A stretch of DNA of 64,000 bases, from positions 1 to 64,000 of the forward strand of contig NZ_PYMA01000006.1 of assembly GCF_003026495.1 (NCBI RefSeq). The letters run 5' to 3'. This DNA is from Photobacterium sanctipauli (GTDB taxonomy: Bacteria > Pseudomonadota > Gammaproteobacteria > Enterobacterales > Vibrionaceae). Position numbers and translations under genes: made by a program. The notes under the pieces are model-generated. The model searched no databases and was not told the origin of the DNA. It worked only from the letters and a program-made list of their open reading frames with translations. This document shows, in pieces, positions 56,086-64,000 of this stretch; the stretch's first letter is position 1, and each line of letters starts with the position of its first letter.

Positions 56086-56961
56086 ATGACAAAATCAAAG
56101 GCCTTTAGCATGCCCCGTGTTAGATTTTTTGCAGCACTACTTGCCATTTTCGCACCGGTAGCTTTTGCTAATACTGTAGCATCAAGTACTGATTCTGAAT
56201 CAGTTACTGTTATGGTGAGCACAAGCAAGGCCTATACTACGCAGCTGAAACGGCAACTTCAACTTCGTTATCCAGCACCGGTGCGAATAGAGCAGGTATT
56301 GGCAGACAGCTTTGCCAACTCAGCTCTTCTATTAGAAAAAGGACAGACCTCCAATGATGTTGGTTCTAATGCTAAATCTAAAGTTGAGGCCATTCAGAGT
56401 AATGACATCTATTGGCTAGGGGCTGGTTTATATACTGGCTTCCCCCACCCTGATAAAGCTCTGGTTATTAATCAGCTTGAGCAGCTCGCACTTCAATCGA
56501 ATAATAATGATAAGGCCATCTATATCGCCTTATCGCAAGCACTGACTCAACTGACTATTGGCGAACGTATCTTCACACCGCTTGATTATGATGTGGTTCG
56601 TATTACCCCATCAGCCAACCCGTTGGTTAATCAAGATGTCAGTTTGGTGCTACCCAAGCGTCCACAGTCTGTATATGTACTTGGCGCTGTAGCAAAGCCT
56701 GGTGATATTCCGTGGCAAACGCGCTTAAATGCCGATGGTTATATCGCTCATACCCAGCCAAGCAGCCTTGGTGATAATAGCGTGGCAACAGTTATTCAAC
56801 CGGATGGCACCGTCGAAAGCCATTCCATTGCTTACTGGAACCAAAACCACCAAGATATCGCCCCCGGTGCAATTGTGTATTTGGGCTTTTCTTCTTTGCC
56901 ATCGGGCTACCGCTCTCTCAATGACGAGATCATCAACATATTAAGGAACCGAGCGCTGTGA
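56086..56961 (+). CDS. yjbG: Periplasmic YjbG/GfcC-like protein
   Basis: The 291-residue protein has an N-terminal signal segment (FFAALLAIFAPVAFA) and matches the GfcC/YjbG family. VYVLGAVAKPGDIPW near the C-terminus resembles the SLBB-like part, and a DYDVVRITPSANP segment lies before it. GfcC is a periplasmic protein of group 4 capsule export. Its stop overlaps the yjbH start (TGATG). Confidence 0.85.
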   Translation: MTKSKAFSMPRVRFFAALLAIFAPVAFANTVASSTDSESVTVMVSTSKAYTTQLKRQLQLRYPAPVRIEQVLADSFANSALLLEKGQTSNDVGSNAKSKVEAIQSNDIYWLGAGLYTGFPHPDKALVINQLEQLALQSNNNDKAIYIALSQALTQLTIGERIFTPLDYDVVRITPSANPLVNQDVSLVLPKRPQSVYVLGAVAKPGDIPWQTRLNADGYIAHTQPSSLGDNSVATVIQPDGTVESHSIAYWNQNHQDIAPGAIVYLGFSSLPSGYRSLNDEIINILRNRAL

Positions 56962-59138
56962 TGCACCCTGCTGTAAAAACTTCACTGTCAACCATTACCT
57001 TGGCTATGCTGCCGGTACTTAATGTTCAGGCAGACGAATTTAGCTATCCCGTATTACAACCATCGCAAACGGATTTCGGTGGTGTCGGCCTTATCCAAAT
57101 GCCTTCTGGCCGAATGGCCAAAGAAGGCGAGTTCAATGTCAGCGGCACCTATAATGATGAATACCACCACTACGCCGTCTCGCTCCAGCTTTTACCTTGG
57201 TTAGAAACCACGGTTCGCTATACCTTGGTACAAGATCTCCTCTACAGTGATGACGAAAGTTTTAGTGGAGACACCAAATACACCGATAAAGGGATCGATT
57301 TTAAAATCCGCTTAATCGAAGAAAGCTACTGGCTACCAGAAACCTCAATTGGTGTGCGTGACTTTGGTGGTACTGGCCTATTTGATGGTGAATACATTGC
57401 TGCTAGTAAACACGTTGGCCCGTTCGATTTCACCGTAGGTATCGGCTGGGGCTACCTGGGTAACAGTGCTAACCTGAGTGGCGACAAATCGGTTAGCGAA
57501 GATTGTGACCGCAACACCGGTTATAAGGGCAAAGGTGGCACCATTGACTACGAGCGCTGGTTTACAGGCTGTAGTGCCTTGTATGGTGGAGTTGAATATC
57601 AAAGCCCTTGGGCGCCACTACGCTTAAAAGTGGAATACGATGGCAATGATTATGCCAGTGACTTTCCCGTCACACGCGGCGGCATTGATATGTCGCAAGA
57701 CAGCAAATTCAACTATGGCCTTTTGTATAAAATCGGCTCATGGGCAGATACCCGTATTAGCTATGAGCGAGGCAACACTTGGACGTTCGGTTTTAGCTTA
57801 AGTACCAACTTCAACAATTTGAAAGCCAGCTGGCAAGATGAGCCCGCTCCCACTTACAAACCTCAAAATAGCAAGGCTGCCGATGAACTAACCAGCAATG
57901 AATGGAACCAACTGGCTCAAGATCTTCACCAAATCGCAGGCTATAAAGATCCAACCATTTATGCTGATGATAAGTCCATTACCGTCGTGGCTGAGCAGAA
58001 CAAATACCGCGATCGAAATGATGCCCATCACCGGGCTGCCACAGTCATTGCCAACCAAGGTGTGGCTGTTGATCAATACCGCTTGGTCGAAACGTCTAAC
58101 AAACAGTTGGTCACCGAAACCCAAATCGACAGTCAACAGTTTGCCAAAGCGGCCAATCATGAATATTTCGGTGCTTCCGTTGAAGATGCAACAATAGTTA
58201 CGAACCCGAAAGAGCCTGAAGGTGAGCAATATGCCGCTGCAGACAAACCTTGGGAAGTGAATGTTGCCCCTACCCTTCAGCAATCCTTTGGTGGTTCAGA
58301 GAGCTTTTACCTATTTAATCTTGGGGTAAATGCAGGTGCCAACTACTGGTTTGGTAACCATGTTGAACTAGGTGGCTCGGTTTACTTTAATATTTACGAT
58401 AACTACGACAAGTTCCTATACGAAGTACCTAGGGATGCCACCGATAACATTCGTGTCCGTACCTTAGTGCGTCAATATATCAGTGATAACCCCGTTCGCC
58501 TTGATAACTTACAGCTGACTTGGATGGATCGCCTCGCGGATAACTGGTATGGCCAAGCCTATGCCGGCTACTTGGAGATGATGTTCGGTGGCGTGGGCGG
58601 TGAATTACTCTACCGACCTCAAGGCAGCAACTGGGCATTTGGCGTTGATGCCAACTATGTGGTTCAGCGTGATCCAGACTCGCAATTCGGTTTCTACACC
58701 GAGGACACGATTACCCAAGAAGGTGAAACCTATCAGGTACAAACCGGTACTGTGACAGGCCATGCAACCGCCTATTACCAACCTCAATGGAGTTGGCTGC
58801 CAAATACACTGTTTAAAGTAAGCGCTGGTAAGTACCTTGCAGAAGACATTGGTGTGACTATCGACTTCTCTAAACAATTTGATAGTGGGGTGATCGCCGG
58901 TGCCTTTGCTGCCCTAACCGACATGTCGGCTGACGAGTTCGGGGAAGGCAGTTTCAACAAAGGCTTCTACATTTCTATCCCGTTTGATGTGATGACAGTG
59001 AAGCCAAGTACTAACCGAGCGACTATTTCGTGGCTACCACTCACCCGTGATGGCGGACAGATGCTAAACCGTAAATATGAATTGTTTGGGGTAACGGACC
59101 CAAGATCACCTTGGTACGGTCGCAAGCCTATGAACTAA
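56961..59138 (+). CDS. yjbH: Outer-membrane protein YjbH (GfcD-like)
   Basis: The 725-residue protein has a signal peptide (TLAMLPVLNVQA) and a long body with alternating hydrophobic strands and aromatic residues, as in YjbH/GfcD, a predicted outer-membrane beta-barrel. The frame can also begin at GTG 56958, but the ATG at 56961 is better. It completes the yjbEFGH operon, which in E. coli is linked to exopolysaccharide production and osmotic (Rcs) control. A terminator follows directly. Confidence 0.87.
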   Translation: MHPAVKTSLSTITLAMLPVLNVQADEFSYPVLQPSQTDFGGVGLIQMPSGRMAKEGEFNVSGTYNDEYHHYAVSLQLLPWLETTVRYTLVQDLLYSDDESFSGDTKYTDKGIDFKIRLIEESYWLPETSIGVRDFGGTGLFDGEYIAASKHVGPFDFTVGIGWGYLGNSANLSGDKSVSEDCDRNTGYKGKGGTIDYERWFTGCSALYGGVEYQSPWAPLRLKVEYDGNDYASDFPVTRGGIDMSQDSKFNYGLLYKIGSWADTRISYERGNTWTFGFSLSTNFNNLKASWQDEPAPTYKPQNSKAADELTSNEWNQLAQDLHQIAGYKDPTIYADDKSITVVAEQNKYRDRNDAHHRAATVIANQGVAVDQYRLVETSNKQLVTETQIDSQQFAKAANHEYFGASVEDATIVTNPKEPEGEQYAAADKPWEVNVAPTLQQSFGGSESFYLFNLGVNAGANYWFGNHVELGGSVYFNIYDNYDKFLYEVPRDATDNIRVRTLVRQYISDNPVRLDNLQLTWMDRLADNWYGQAYAGYLEMMFGGVGGELLYRPQGSNWAFGVDANYVVQRDPDSQFGFYTEDTITQEGETYQVQTGTVTGHATAYYQPQWSWLPNTLFKVSAGKYLAEDIGVTIDFSKQFDSGVIAGAFAALTDMSADEFGEGSFNKGFYISIPFDVMTVKPSTNRATISWLPLTRDGGQMLNRKYELFGVTDPRSPWYGRKPMN

Positions 59139-59167
59139 GCTGTATATGTTTCATCCAAAACTAATAA

Positions 59168-59197
59168 AGGGGTATTTTCAAAATATCCCTTTTTTGT
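59168..59197 (+). terminator. Terminator after yjbH
   Basis: GGGGTATTTT and AAATATCCC pair across a short loop with one mismatch and are followed by six Ts, 30 bp after the yjbH stop. Confidence 0.8.
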
Positions 59198-59395
59198 AGA
59201 AGCCACCTCAACAATCAAAGTGTTTTGATTAGTTCAACAGCTTTACCACTATTTTGTGACATTGAGCCTATATCTTTTCGAATCAATACTATTTGTACGC
59301 AAAACAAGCTATCATCCACCTATTAATATAAGTGTCATTAATGACGCAGCTTAAATTTATATCATTATCAATACTTTATATAGAAGAGGTAGAGC

Positions 59396-59611
59396 ATGTT
59401 TAGGGTGTATGCTCGTTTTTCGGTGAACTATCCTATTGTTCATAAACTAAATATTCTGCTAGTCGCAGCAATATTTTTGTTAAGTTGTTACCAGCTACTT
59501 GCTAATGAAAACCTTTTATTTGGTATCAGCTTATTACTTATCACAATACCAACATTTATTTTTGCCAAGTCATCAGACTATAAGCGAAAGTACCTAAGCA
59601 CTAATAATTAG
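59396..59611 (+). CDS. Small two-helix membrane protein
   Basis: The 71-residue protein has two hydrophobic segments (LNILLVAAIFLLSCYQLL and LLFGISLLLITIPTFIFA) with a basic C-terminus (SSDYKRKYLS). A good ribosome binding site (AGAGGTAGAG) precedes the ATG and a strong terminator follows the stop, so the unit looks real. I do not recognise a family. It lies between the yjb operon and yfcL. Confidence 0.6.
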   Translation: MFRVYARFSVNYPIVHKLNILLVAAIFLLSCYQLLANENLLFGISLLLITIPTFIFAKSSDYKRKYLSTNN

Positions 59612-59642
59612 TTGAAGTAATTAACATTTTCTGTTTAACAAT

Positions 59643-59670
59643 AAAAAAAGCACCCGAGGGTGCTTTTTTT
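59643..59670. terminator. Bidirectional terminator before yfcL
   Basis: A perfect palindrome (AAAAAAAGCACCC at 59643-59655 with its complement to 59670) with A and T runs at its ends serves the small membrane gene and the convergent yfcL. Confidence 0.9.
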
Positions 59671-59690
59671 ATCAAATCTTTAATCGCTTT

Positions 59691-59957
59691 CTAGACAGCA
59701 TGTTGCTGAAGCTGTTGCCACATATCACGCACAATCAGTTGATCAGCCGGTGCCAATTCAGATTGTGCAGTTGCCAGGCTTGCATCAACCTCCTCCACCA
59801 TTTGCTCTACCGTTGCTTTGCCAGCCAGTTCACAATTGGCAGCAGACAGTGAAATATGGCCTCTAAGGTAGCCGCCAGCAAAAAGCTCGTCATCCGATGC
59901 TGTTTCTACCATCTGGTCAATCAGGGTAAGCAACTTTTCTTCAAATTGCTGGATCAT
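59691..59957 (-). CDS. yfcL: YfcL family protein
   Basis: The 88-residue protein starts MIQQFEEKLLTLIDQMVETASDDELFA and matches the small YfcL family. E. coli encodes it between mnmC and epmC, and here it follows epmC with a 4-bp overlap (ATGA). The function is unknown. In E. coli the mnmC gene is next to it; here 35 kb of polysaccharide genes intervene. Confidence 0.85.
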   Translation of the reverse strand: MIQQFEEKLLTLIDQMVETASDDELFAGGYLRGHISLSAANCELAGKATVEQMVEEVDASLATAQSELAPADQLIVRDMWQQLQQHAV

Positions 59958-60547
59958 AATTCTCTCTCAAAGTCTGTCGGTTTTAGTGGCCCAACCTGAT
60001 AAAACTCACGTAAGGCATTAGATAATGTGTGGGCGCGTTCGGGAATACCTTGCTCTAGGTAAGCCAACACTTGCTCATGCACTTTATGGGTAAACGCAGC
60101 CCTATCAGGCTCACAGTCACCACTGAGGTTATCACAGCTCACTCTAAAGCGAAAACCACAGCTGGCTGACAAAATCCACTCTATGGCTTGCGGTTTTACT
60201 TCTACTTTTTCAAATTCAGCTTGTACCTCGGCGGTCCGCCCATCAGGCTCATACCAGTAACCATAGTCTTCTAATAAGCGTCGTTTAGGGCCTGCAATAC
60301 ACCAATGCGCAATTTCATGAAGTGCCGATGCAAAGTACCCGCGAGCAAAAATAATCCGGTGATGAGGGTGCTGCTCGCCAGCGGGTAAATAGATAGGCTC
60401 CTCGCCACCTAATACCAACTCAGTGTTATACGATTCAATAAATACTTCGTTAAATAGCGCAATCAAGTCGGCATTGTTATGCTCAACCGCTTGTTGAGCA
60501 ACTTCACCCTTGCACTCTCCAGCGAGTATTTCACAACAAACACTCAT
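59954..60547 (-). CDS. epmC: Elongation factor P hydroxylase EpmC
   Basis: EpmC (YfcM) hydroxylates the beta-lysylated lysine of elongation factor P. The 197-residue protein has the metal-binding HEIAHW motif (about residues 76-81) and segments GPKRRLLEDYGYWYEPDGR and CGFRFRVSCDNLSGD typical of YfcM. It starts 1 bp after the stop of the PglC-like gene and overlaps yfcL, so all three form one transcription unit. Confidence 0.93.
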   Translation of the reverse strand: MSVCCEILAGECKGEVAQQAVEHNNADLIALFNEVFIESYNTELVLGGEEPIYLPAGEQHPHHRIIFARGYFASALHEIAHWCIAGPKRRLLEDYGYWYEPDGRTAEVQAEFEKVEVKPQAIEWILSASCGFRFRVSCDNLSGDCEPDRAAFTHKVHEQVLAYLEQGIPERAHTLSNALREFYQVGPLKPTDFEREL

Positions 60548-60548
60548 A

Positions 60549-61112
60549 CTAACGCTTCACCCTATCACCCGCACCTTTACCAATTGCCGTTTGCAGGATG
60601 TATGAAAAATATGCCGACAAGGTGAAGGTATCTATCATCTCTTTATCTAGCTCCGCCAACTTGGTCGGAGTTGACATATCAACCCCATTAATTTGCGCTA
60701 AGCCCGTAATGCCTGGTAACACATCCATCACACCTCGTTTTTGGCGCTCTTCTATCAACTCCGTTTGGTTGAACAAACACGGACGAGGGCCAACAAAGCT
60801 CATCTCGCCTTTCAACACATTAATAAGCTGCGGCAATTCGTCTAGCTTGGTTTTGCGCAGAAAGTTGCCCAGCTTTGTCACCGAACTGGCATCAACTAAG
60901 TGGGTAGCCACAGATTCGGTGGCCACGGGCATGGTACGGAATTTATAAAGCGTGAAGGGCTTTCTATACTTACCTACTCGCTTCTGGGCAAACACAGGTG
61001 AGCCGGTATCATACAATCCCACCAGATAAATTAGTCCCCAAAATGGAATGGTTAAGCAAATTCCAACCAATGCCAAGAAAACATCGAGAACCCTAAAAAA
61101 TGGTGACTGCAT
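60549..61112 (-). CDS. PglC-like phosphoglycosyl transferase (initiating sugar transferase)
   Basis: This small monotopic phosphoglycosyl transferase of 187 residues has an N-terminal re-entrant hydrophobic segment (LDVFLALVGICLTIPFWGLIYL). The basic SPVFAQKRVGKYRKPF and the family motifs LYKFRTM, TKLDELPQLINVLKGEMSFVGPRP (catalytic Asp-Glu, within KLDELPQ) and LPGITGLAQINGV follow. Such enzymes attach the first sugar phosphate to undecaprenyl phosphate. The frame opens six codons earlier (61130); the ATG at 61112 has the usual start MQSPFFRVLD. It is unusual that it is directly upstream of epmC. Together with the WbpM/PglF and WbpV-like genes beyond, it could start a QuiNAc-type or bacillosamine-type repeat unit. 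Confidence 0.9.
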   Translation of the reverse strand: MQSPFFRVLDVFLALVGICLTIPFWGLIYLVGLYDTGSPVFAQKRVGKYRKPFTLYKFRTMPVATESVATHLVDASSVTKLGNFLRKTKLDELPQLINVLKGEMSFVGPRPCLFNQTELIEERQKRGVMDVLPGITGLAQINGVDMSTPTKLAELDKEMIDTFTLSAYFSYILQTAIGKGAGDRVKR

Positions 61113-61253
61113 ACAGCTACTACCTATCAATAAATTTGAAGGGCAAGTCTAAAGCTGTGCCTAGCGAAGTGCAAGGCAATATCGGTCATATATTAGCCAT
61201 CAACTTAGCTTGATCAATAGTATAACTGGCTTGATTCATGACAAGCATTTAAA

Positions 61254-63182
61254 ATGTTTAAGCTATCCATTGGGTGTACCGGTACCGATATGTTTCAACC
61301 TATTTTAAGCTTGTTCAGTGCTAAACGTGTTACAAAGCGAGTGATTACTGTTCTCTATGATATTCTGGCAATCAATTTTGCTTTATATGTCGCTATTGCA
61401 CTGCGGACAGGCAGATTAACTATACCGTTTGGGCCAGAGGAAGTGACTAGCTTTGTCGTTACTGTACTGGTTACCATTGTCGTTTTTGCCAAGCTAGGAC
61501 TATATAGAGCCGTACTAAGGTACATGATTGTCCCTGCCTTAGGCCATATTGCCCTAGCTGTCATTCTTTCTGCCTTTGCCCTAGCCATTTCCAGCTTCTA
61601 TACCCACTCGTATATTCATCGTAGTGTTCCTGCCATTTATGCTGGCATTGCAGTTCTTTTCCTAGGGGCTCCCCGGGTTTTGGTCCGCATGTACTTCGAC
61701 CGTTTCTACCGCAAAGGAAAACCGCATGTACTTATTTACGGTGCAGGTGCGACAGGCCGAGATCTTGCCTATGCACTAAGGCAAGGTTCTGAGTATCATC
61801 CCGTTGCCATGCTAGACGATGATAAAAAGAAATGCGGTAACATTATCTACGGTTTAAAGGTGTACCACAGCAGTGAATTCGAAAAACTCAATGGACTCTA
61901 CCAACCTGTAAAATTGCTGCTGGCTATCAATAATATCAGTACCGGGGAACGTTTAAGACTTGTTAACAAACTCTCGAGTTGGCCTCTAGAAATTCAATCC
62001 GTACCCTCTGTTGAAGATATCGCTTCAGGAAAGTCCAGCTTAACGGAAATCAAAGATCTTGAGGTGTCTGATTTACTGGGCCGCGATAGTGTTGAACCGC
62101 AAGAAAGCTTAATGAAGGCTTGTATTGAATCAAAAGCTATCATGATTACAGGTGCAGGTGGCTCGATTGGCTCAGAGTTATGCCGTCAAATTGTTCGTCG
62201 TAAACCCAAGGTGGTTTTGCTATTCGAATTAAACGAGTACAACCTGTATAACATCGAACGTGAACTTCAGCAGTACATCAAGTTTACTAAGCAAGAAATA
62301 AAAATAATCGCCGCATTAGGATCTGTTCAGCATAAAAAACGCCTCGAAAACTTAATGCTCACCTATGAAATCGACACCGTATATCATGCGGCTGCATATA
62401 AACACGTACCTATTGTCGAGCACAACACTATCGAGGGCATACGTAATAATATATTTGGAACCTGGTTTACAGCTGAAGCGGCAATGAATTCGGGTGTAAG
62501 TAACTTTGTCCTAATCTCTACCGATAAAGCAGTTCGCCCAACCAATGTTATGGGTGCGAGTAAGCGCATGGCTGAACTAGTACTGCAAGCATTAGCAGAT
62601 TCAGGCAGCAATACAAACTTTACCATGGTTAGATTTGGCAACGTATTGGGCTCTTCTGGCTCTGTTGTTCCGCTATTCCGAGAGCAAATTAAGAAAGGCG
62701 GACCTGTTACTGTCACCCACCCAGATATAACTCGCTACTTTATGCTTATCCCTGAAGCTGCACAGTTAGTCATTCAGGCTGGTGCTATTGCCCATAACGG
62801 ACAAGTTTTCGTGCTCGATATGAGTGAACCAGTGAAAATTCTTGATCTAGCCAAGAGAATGATTCAATTAATGGGGCTTAGTGAAAAAGTGGGCGAGGAT
62901 TGCGACGGTGACATTGAGATTAAATTCACAGGCTTAAGGCCAGGTGAAAAGCTCTATGAAGAGCTACTCATCGGAGAAAATGTCACCGGTACAGAGCACC
63001 CAAAAATTATGACCGCCCAAGAAGACAAGTTAAGCTGGCCTGAAATGGAAAGTGTTTTGAATGAACTTGACGAAGCTTGTCATCAAACTGATCTGGTAAA
63101 AGTTCGTGATATATTGCTAAAAACACCGACAGGTTATGTACCAGAAGGCAATATCTACGATCACCTTTATAAAGAGGCCTAA
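61254..63182 (+). CDS. WbpM/PglF-like nucleoside-diphosphate-sugar 4,6-dehydratase
   Basis: This 642-residue membrane-bound enzyme has four N-terminal hydrophobic helices (about residues 30-140). A first Rossmann domain has IYGAGATGRDLAYAL, and the C-terminal SDR catalytic domain has ITGAGGSIGSELCRQI. The active-site region is ISTDKAVRPTNVMGASKRMAE, where the family replaces the usual Tyr by Met in a modified motif. Homologues (WbpM, PglF, FlaA1-type) convert UDP-GlcNAc to UDP-4-keto-6-deoxy-GlcNAc, precursor of QuiNAc, FucNAc or bacillosamine. It is the only plus-strand gene between the PglC-like and WbpV-like genes. A second Met at codon 13 (61290) is an alternative start. Confidence 0.92.
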   Translation: MFKLSIGCTGTDMFQPILSLFSAKRVTKRVITVLYDILAINFALYVAIALRTGRLTIPFGPEEVTSFVVTVLVTIVVFAKLGLYRAVLRYMIVPALGHIALAVILSAFALAISSFYTHSYIHRSVPAIYAGIAVLFLGAPRVLVRMYFDRFYRKGKPHVLIYGAGATGRDLAYALRQGSEYHPVAMLDDDKKKCGNIIYGLKVYHSSEFEKLNGLYQPVKLLLAINNISTGERLRLVNKLSSWPLEIQSVPSVEDIASGKSSLTEIKDLEVSDLLGRDSVEPQESLMKACIESKAIMITGAGGSIGSELCRQIVRRKPKVVLLFELNEYNLYNIERELQQYIKFTKQEIKIIAALGSVQHKKRLENLMLTYEIDTVYHAAAYKHVPIVEHNTIEGIRNNIFGTWFTAEAAMNSGVSNFVLISTDKAVRPTNVMGASKRMAELVLQALADSGSNTNFTMVRFGNVLGSSGSVVPLFREQIKKGGPVTVTHPDITRYFMLIPEAAQLVIQAGAIAHNGQVFVLDMSEPVKILDLAKRMIQLMGLSEKVGEDCDGDIEIKFTGLRPGEKLYEELLIGENVTGTEHPKIMTAQEDKLSWPEMESVLNELDEACHQTDLVKVRDILLKTPTGYVPEGNIYDHLYKEA

Positions 63183-63189
63183 CAAATGG

Positions 63190-63215
63190 GCATACCGAAT
63201 CAGTTCGGTATGCCA
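63190..63215. terminator. Hairpin between convergent wbpM-like and wbpV-like genes
   Basis: GGCATACCGAA (63190-63200) and TTCGGTATGCC (63205-63215) form a perfect 11-bp stem with TCAG loop between two convergent genes. The T tract is weak, so termination is probable but unproven. Confidence 0.6.
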
Positions 63216-63228
63216 TCATTCGCTCATG

Positions 63229-64000
63229 CTACTTCTTGATAAAAGCGGTATCTATACAACTAGTAGGATTCCATCCAAGTCGTTTCCTTGCCTTCGCATT
63301 ACTAATTTCTAAATCATCAAATAATTGGGAAGCTAGCGAAGATTTACCTACCAAACCAGCCACAAACTTCATTAAGCGAACAGGAATAGGCAACTGAATC
63401 AGACTGACGCCCTCAGCTTTTGCAAGGGCATCCACTAACTGCCTTGTTGATATTGTTTCGTTATCAGCAGCTAAAAAAGTTTGACCCGCTGCATCAGGAT
63501 GGTAAATACACAATTCGAGAAGCGATACCAAATTATTGATAGAAACAAAACTTTTACGGTTATTCACCATACCAAATGGTAGTAAAGGAACCTTAGTCAC
63601 TAAGCCCCTTAGCCGCTCTATGTTACCCGGGGCTGCTTCCCCATAAACTAATGCCGGCCTGACAATCACTAGCTCAATACCCAGTTTTTCTGCTTCTAAC
63701 GTGAGTTGTTGCTCGGCTTCATACTTAGATATTGCATAATCTGAGATAGGATTAACTTTCTGATCTTCAGAAAATGCTTCACCATGAGTAACAGCACCGT
63801 TAACACCTATCGAGCTAACAAAAACAAACCGTCTAACACCCGATGCAGCGGCCTGGCATAATAACTCAACAGCACCATCACGGTTAACGTTTCGGAACTC
63901 ACTCAAGGGGTTAACCGCCGATTCACTGGTAACGTGTGCTCTTGCTGCCAAATGAATAACAGTGTCTACTTTCTCAACAGCCTCATGCCAATCAGTATCT
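63229..64000 (-). CDS. WbpV-like nucleotide-sugar 4-reductase/epimerase, 5' end cut off by window edge
   Basis: The frame is open through the right edge of the window; codons beyond the first internal start read DTVIHLAARAHV, which is the conserved N-terminal part of this extended SDR family. Visible motifs are VFVSSIGVNG, the catalytic SDYAISKYEAE, VIVRPALVYG and KARKRLGWNP at the C-terminus. About 257 residues are present of an expected 310 or so. Homologues (WbpV and related) reduce the 4-keto sugar made by WbpM-type dehydratases to UDP-QuiNAc or UDP-FucNAc. The neighbouring dehydratase gene supports such a role. UDP-glucose 4-epimerase-type activity is an alternative. Confidence 0.85.
   Translation of the reverse strand, partial: DTDWHEAVEKVDTVIHLAARAHVTSESAVNPLSEFRNVNRDGAVELLCQAAASGVRRFVFVSSIGVNGAVTHGEAFSEDQKVNPISDYAISKYEAEQQLTLEAEKLGIELVIVRPALVYGEAAPGNIERLRGLVTKVPLLPFGMVNNRKSFVSINNLVSLLELCIYHPDAAGQTFLAADNETISTRQLVDALAKAEGVSLIQLPIPVRLMKFVAGLVGKSSLASQLFDDLEISNAKARKRLGWNPTSCIDTAFIKK

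Noticed and set aside
1-64000. CRISPR arrays, tRNA or rRNA genes, insertion sequences
   Set aside because: No regular direct repeats with spacers, cloverleaf-type sequences or transposase frames were found by reading the window.

Overview
The window looks like a chromosomal segment of a gammaproteobacterium of the family Vibrionaceae, possibly Photobacterium or a relative. The pointers are an AphB-type LysR regulator beside an RssB-type regulator, a very long HubP/FimV polar protein, and the block purF-cvpA-dedD-folC-accD-truA-fimV-asd-pdxB-fabB-mnmC. Most genes lie on the minus strand. No rRNA, tRNA, CRISPR array, integrase or intact insertion sequence was seen.

Left edge (1-2500): the end of a polysaccharide locus. 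It holds a truncated membrane protein, an SDR reductase and an IspD-like cytidylyltransferase that together look like a CDP-polyol (CDP-ribitol type) pathway, and the antiterminator gene rfaH. Next (2.9-7.6 kb) come a proton-coupled peptide transporter, rssB, aphB and a YohC-type membrane protein. The housekeeping block runs from 7.7 to 24.8 kb and has a good PurR operator in front of cvpA.

From about 24.8 to 59.7 kb a surface-polysaccharide island separates mnmC from yfcL-epmC, which are neighbours in E. coli. Its left part is a mosaic of a YjbE-like protein, a TviB-type dehydrogenase, ugd, a beta-CASP nuclease-like protein, two convergent wecA paralogues, galU and a second ugd. Its core is a roughly 20-kb minus-strand operon running from wza (54183) down to ugd (34535). 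The operon contains wza, wzc, rmlB, rmlA, wzx, a VioA-like aminotransferase, an acetyltransferase, a frameshifted WecF-like transferase, wzy, three GT4-type transferases, two TupA-like ATP-grasp ligases, a UDP-glucuronate epimerase, an amino-acid permease and ugd. A clear ops/JUMPstart element lies in its leader, so the RfaH encoded in this same window probably controls it. Divergent from it is a yjbEFGH (gfcABCD-like) exopolysaccharide operon.

Inferred product: a Wzx/Wzy-dependent polymer started by WecA (GlcNAc-1-P). It would contain a dTDP-derived 4-acetamido-4,6-dideoxyhexose and GlcA/GalA made by Ugd and the epimerase. The two ATP-grasp ligases may link amino acids to the uronic acids by amide bonds. 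One of them is translationally coupled to the permease gene, which is the most unusual arrangement in the window.

Right edge (59.7-64 kb): yfcL and epmC, then a PglC-like sugar transferase, a WbpM/PglF-like dehydratase and a truncated WbpV-like reductase/epimerase, which suggests a further UDP-GlcNAc-derived deoxysugar (QuiNAc-type) pathway.
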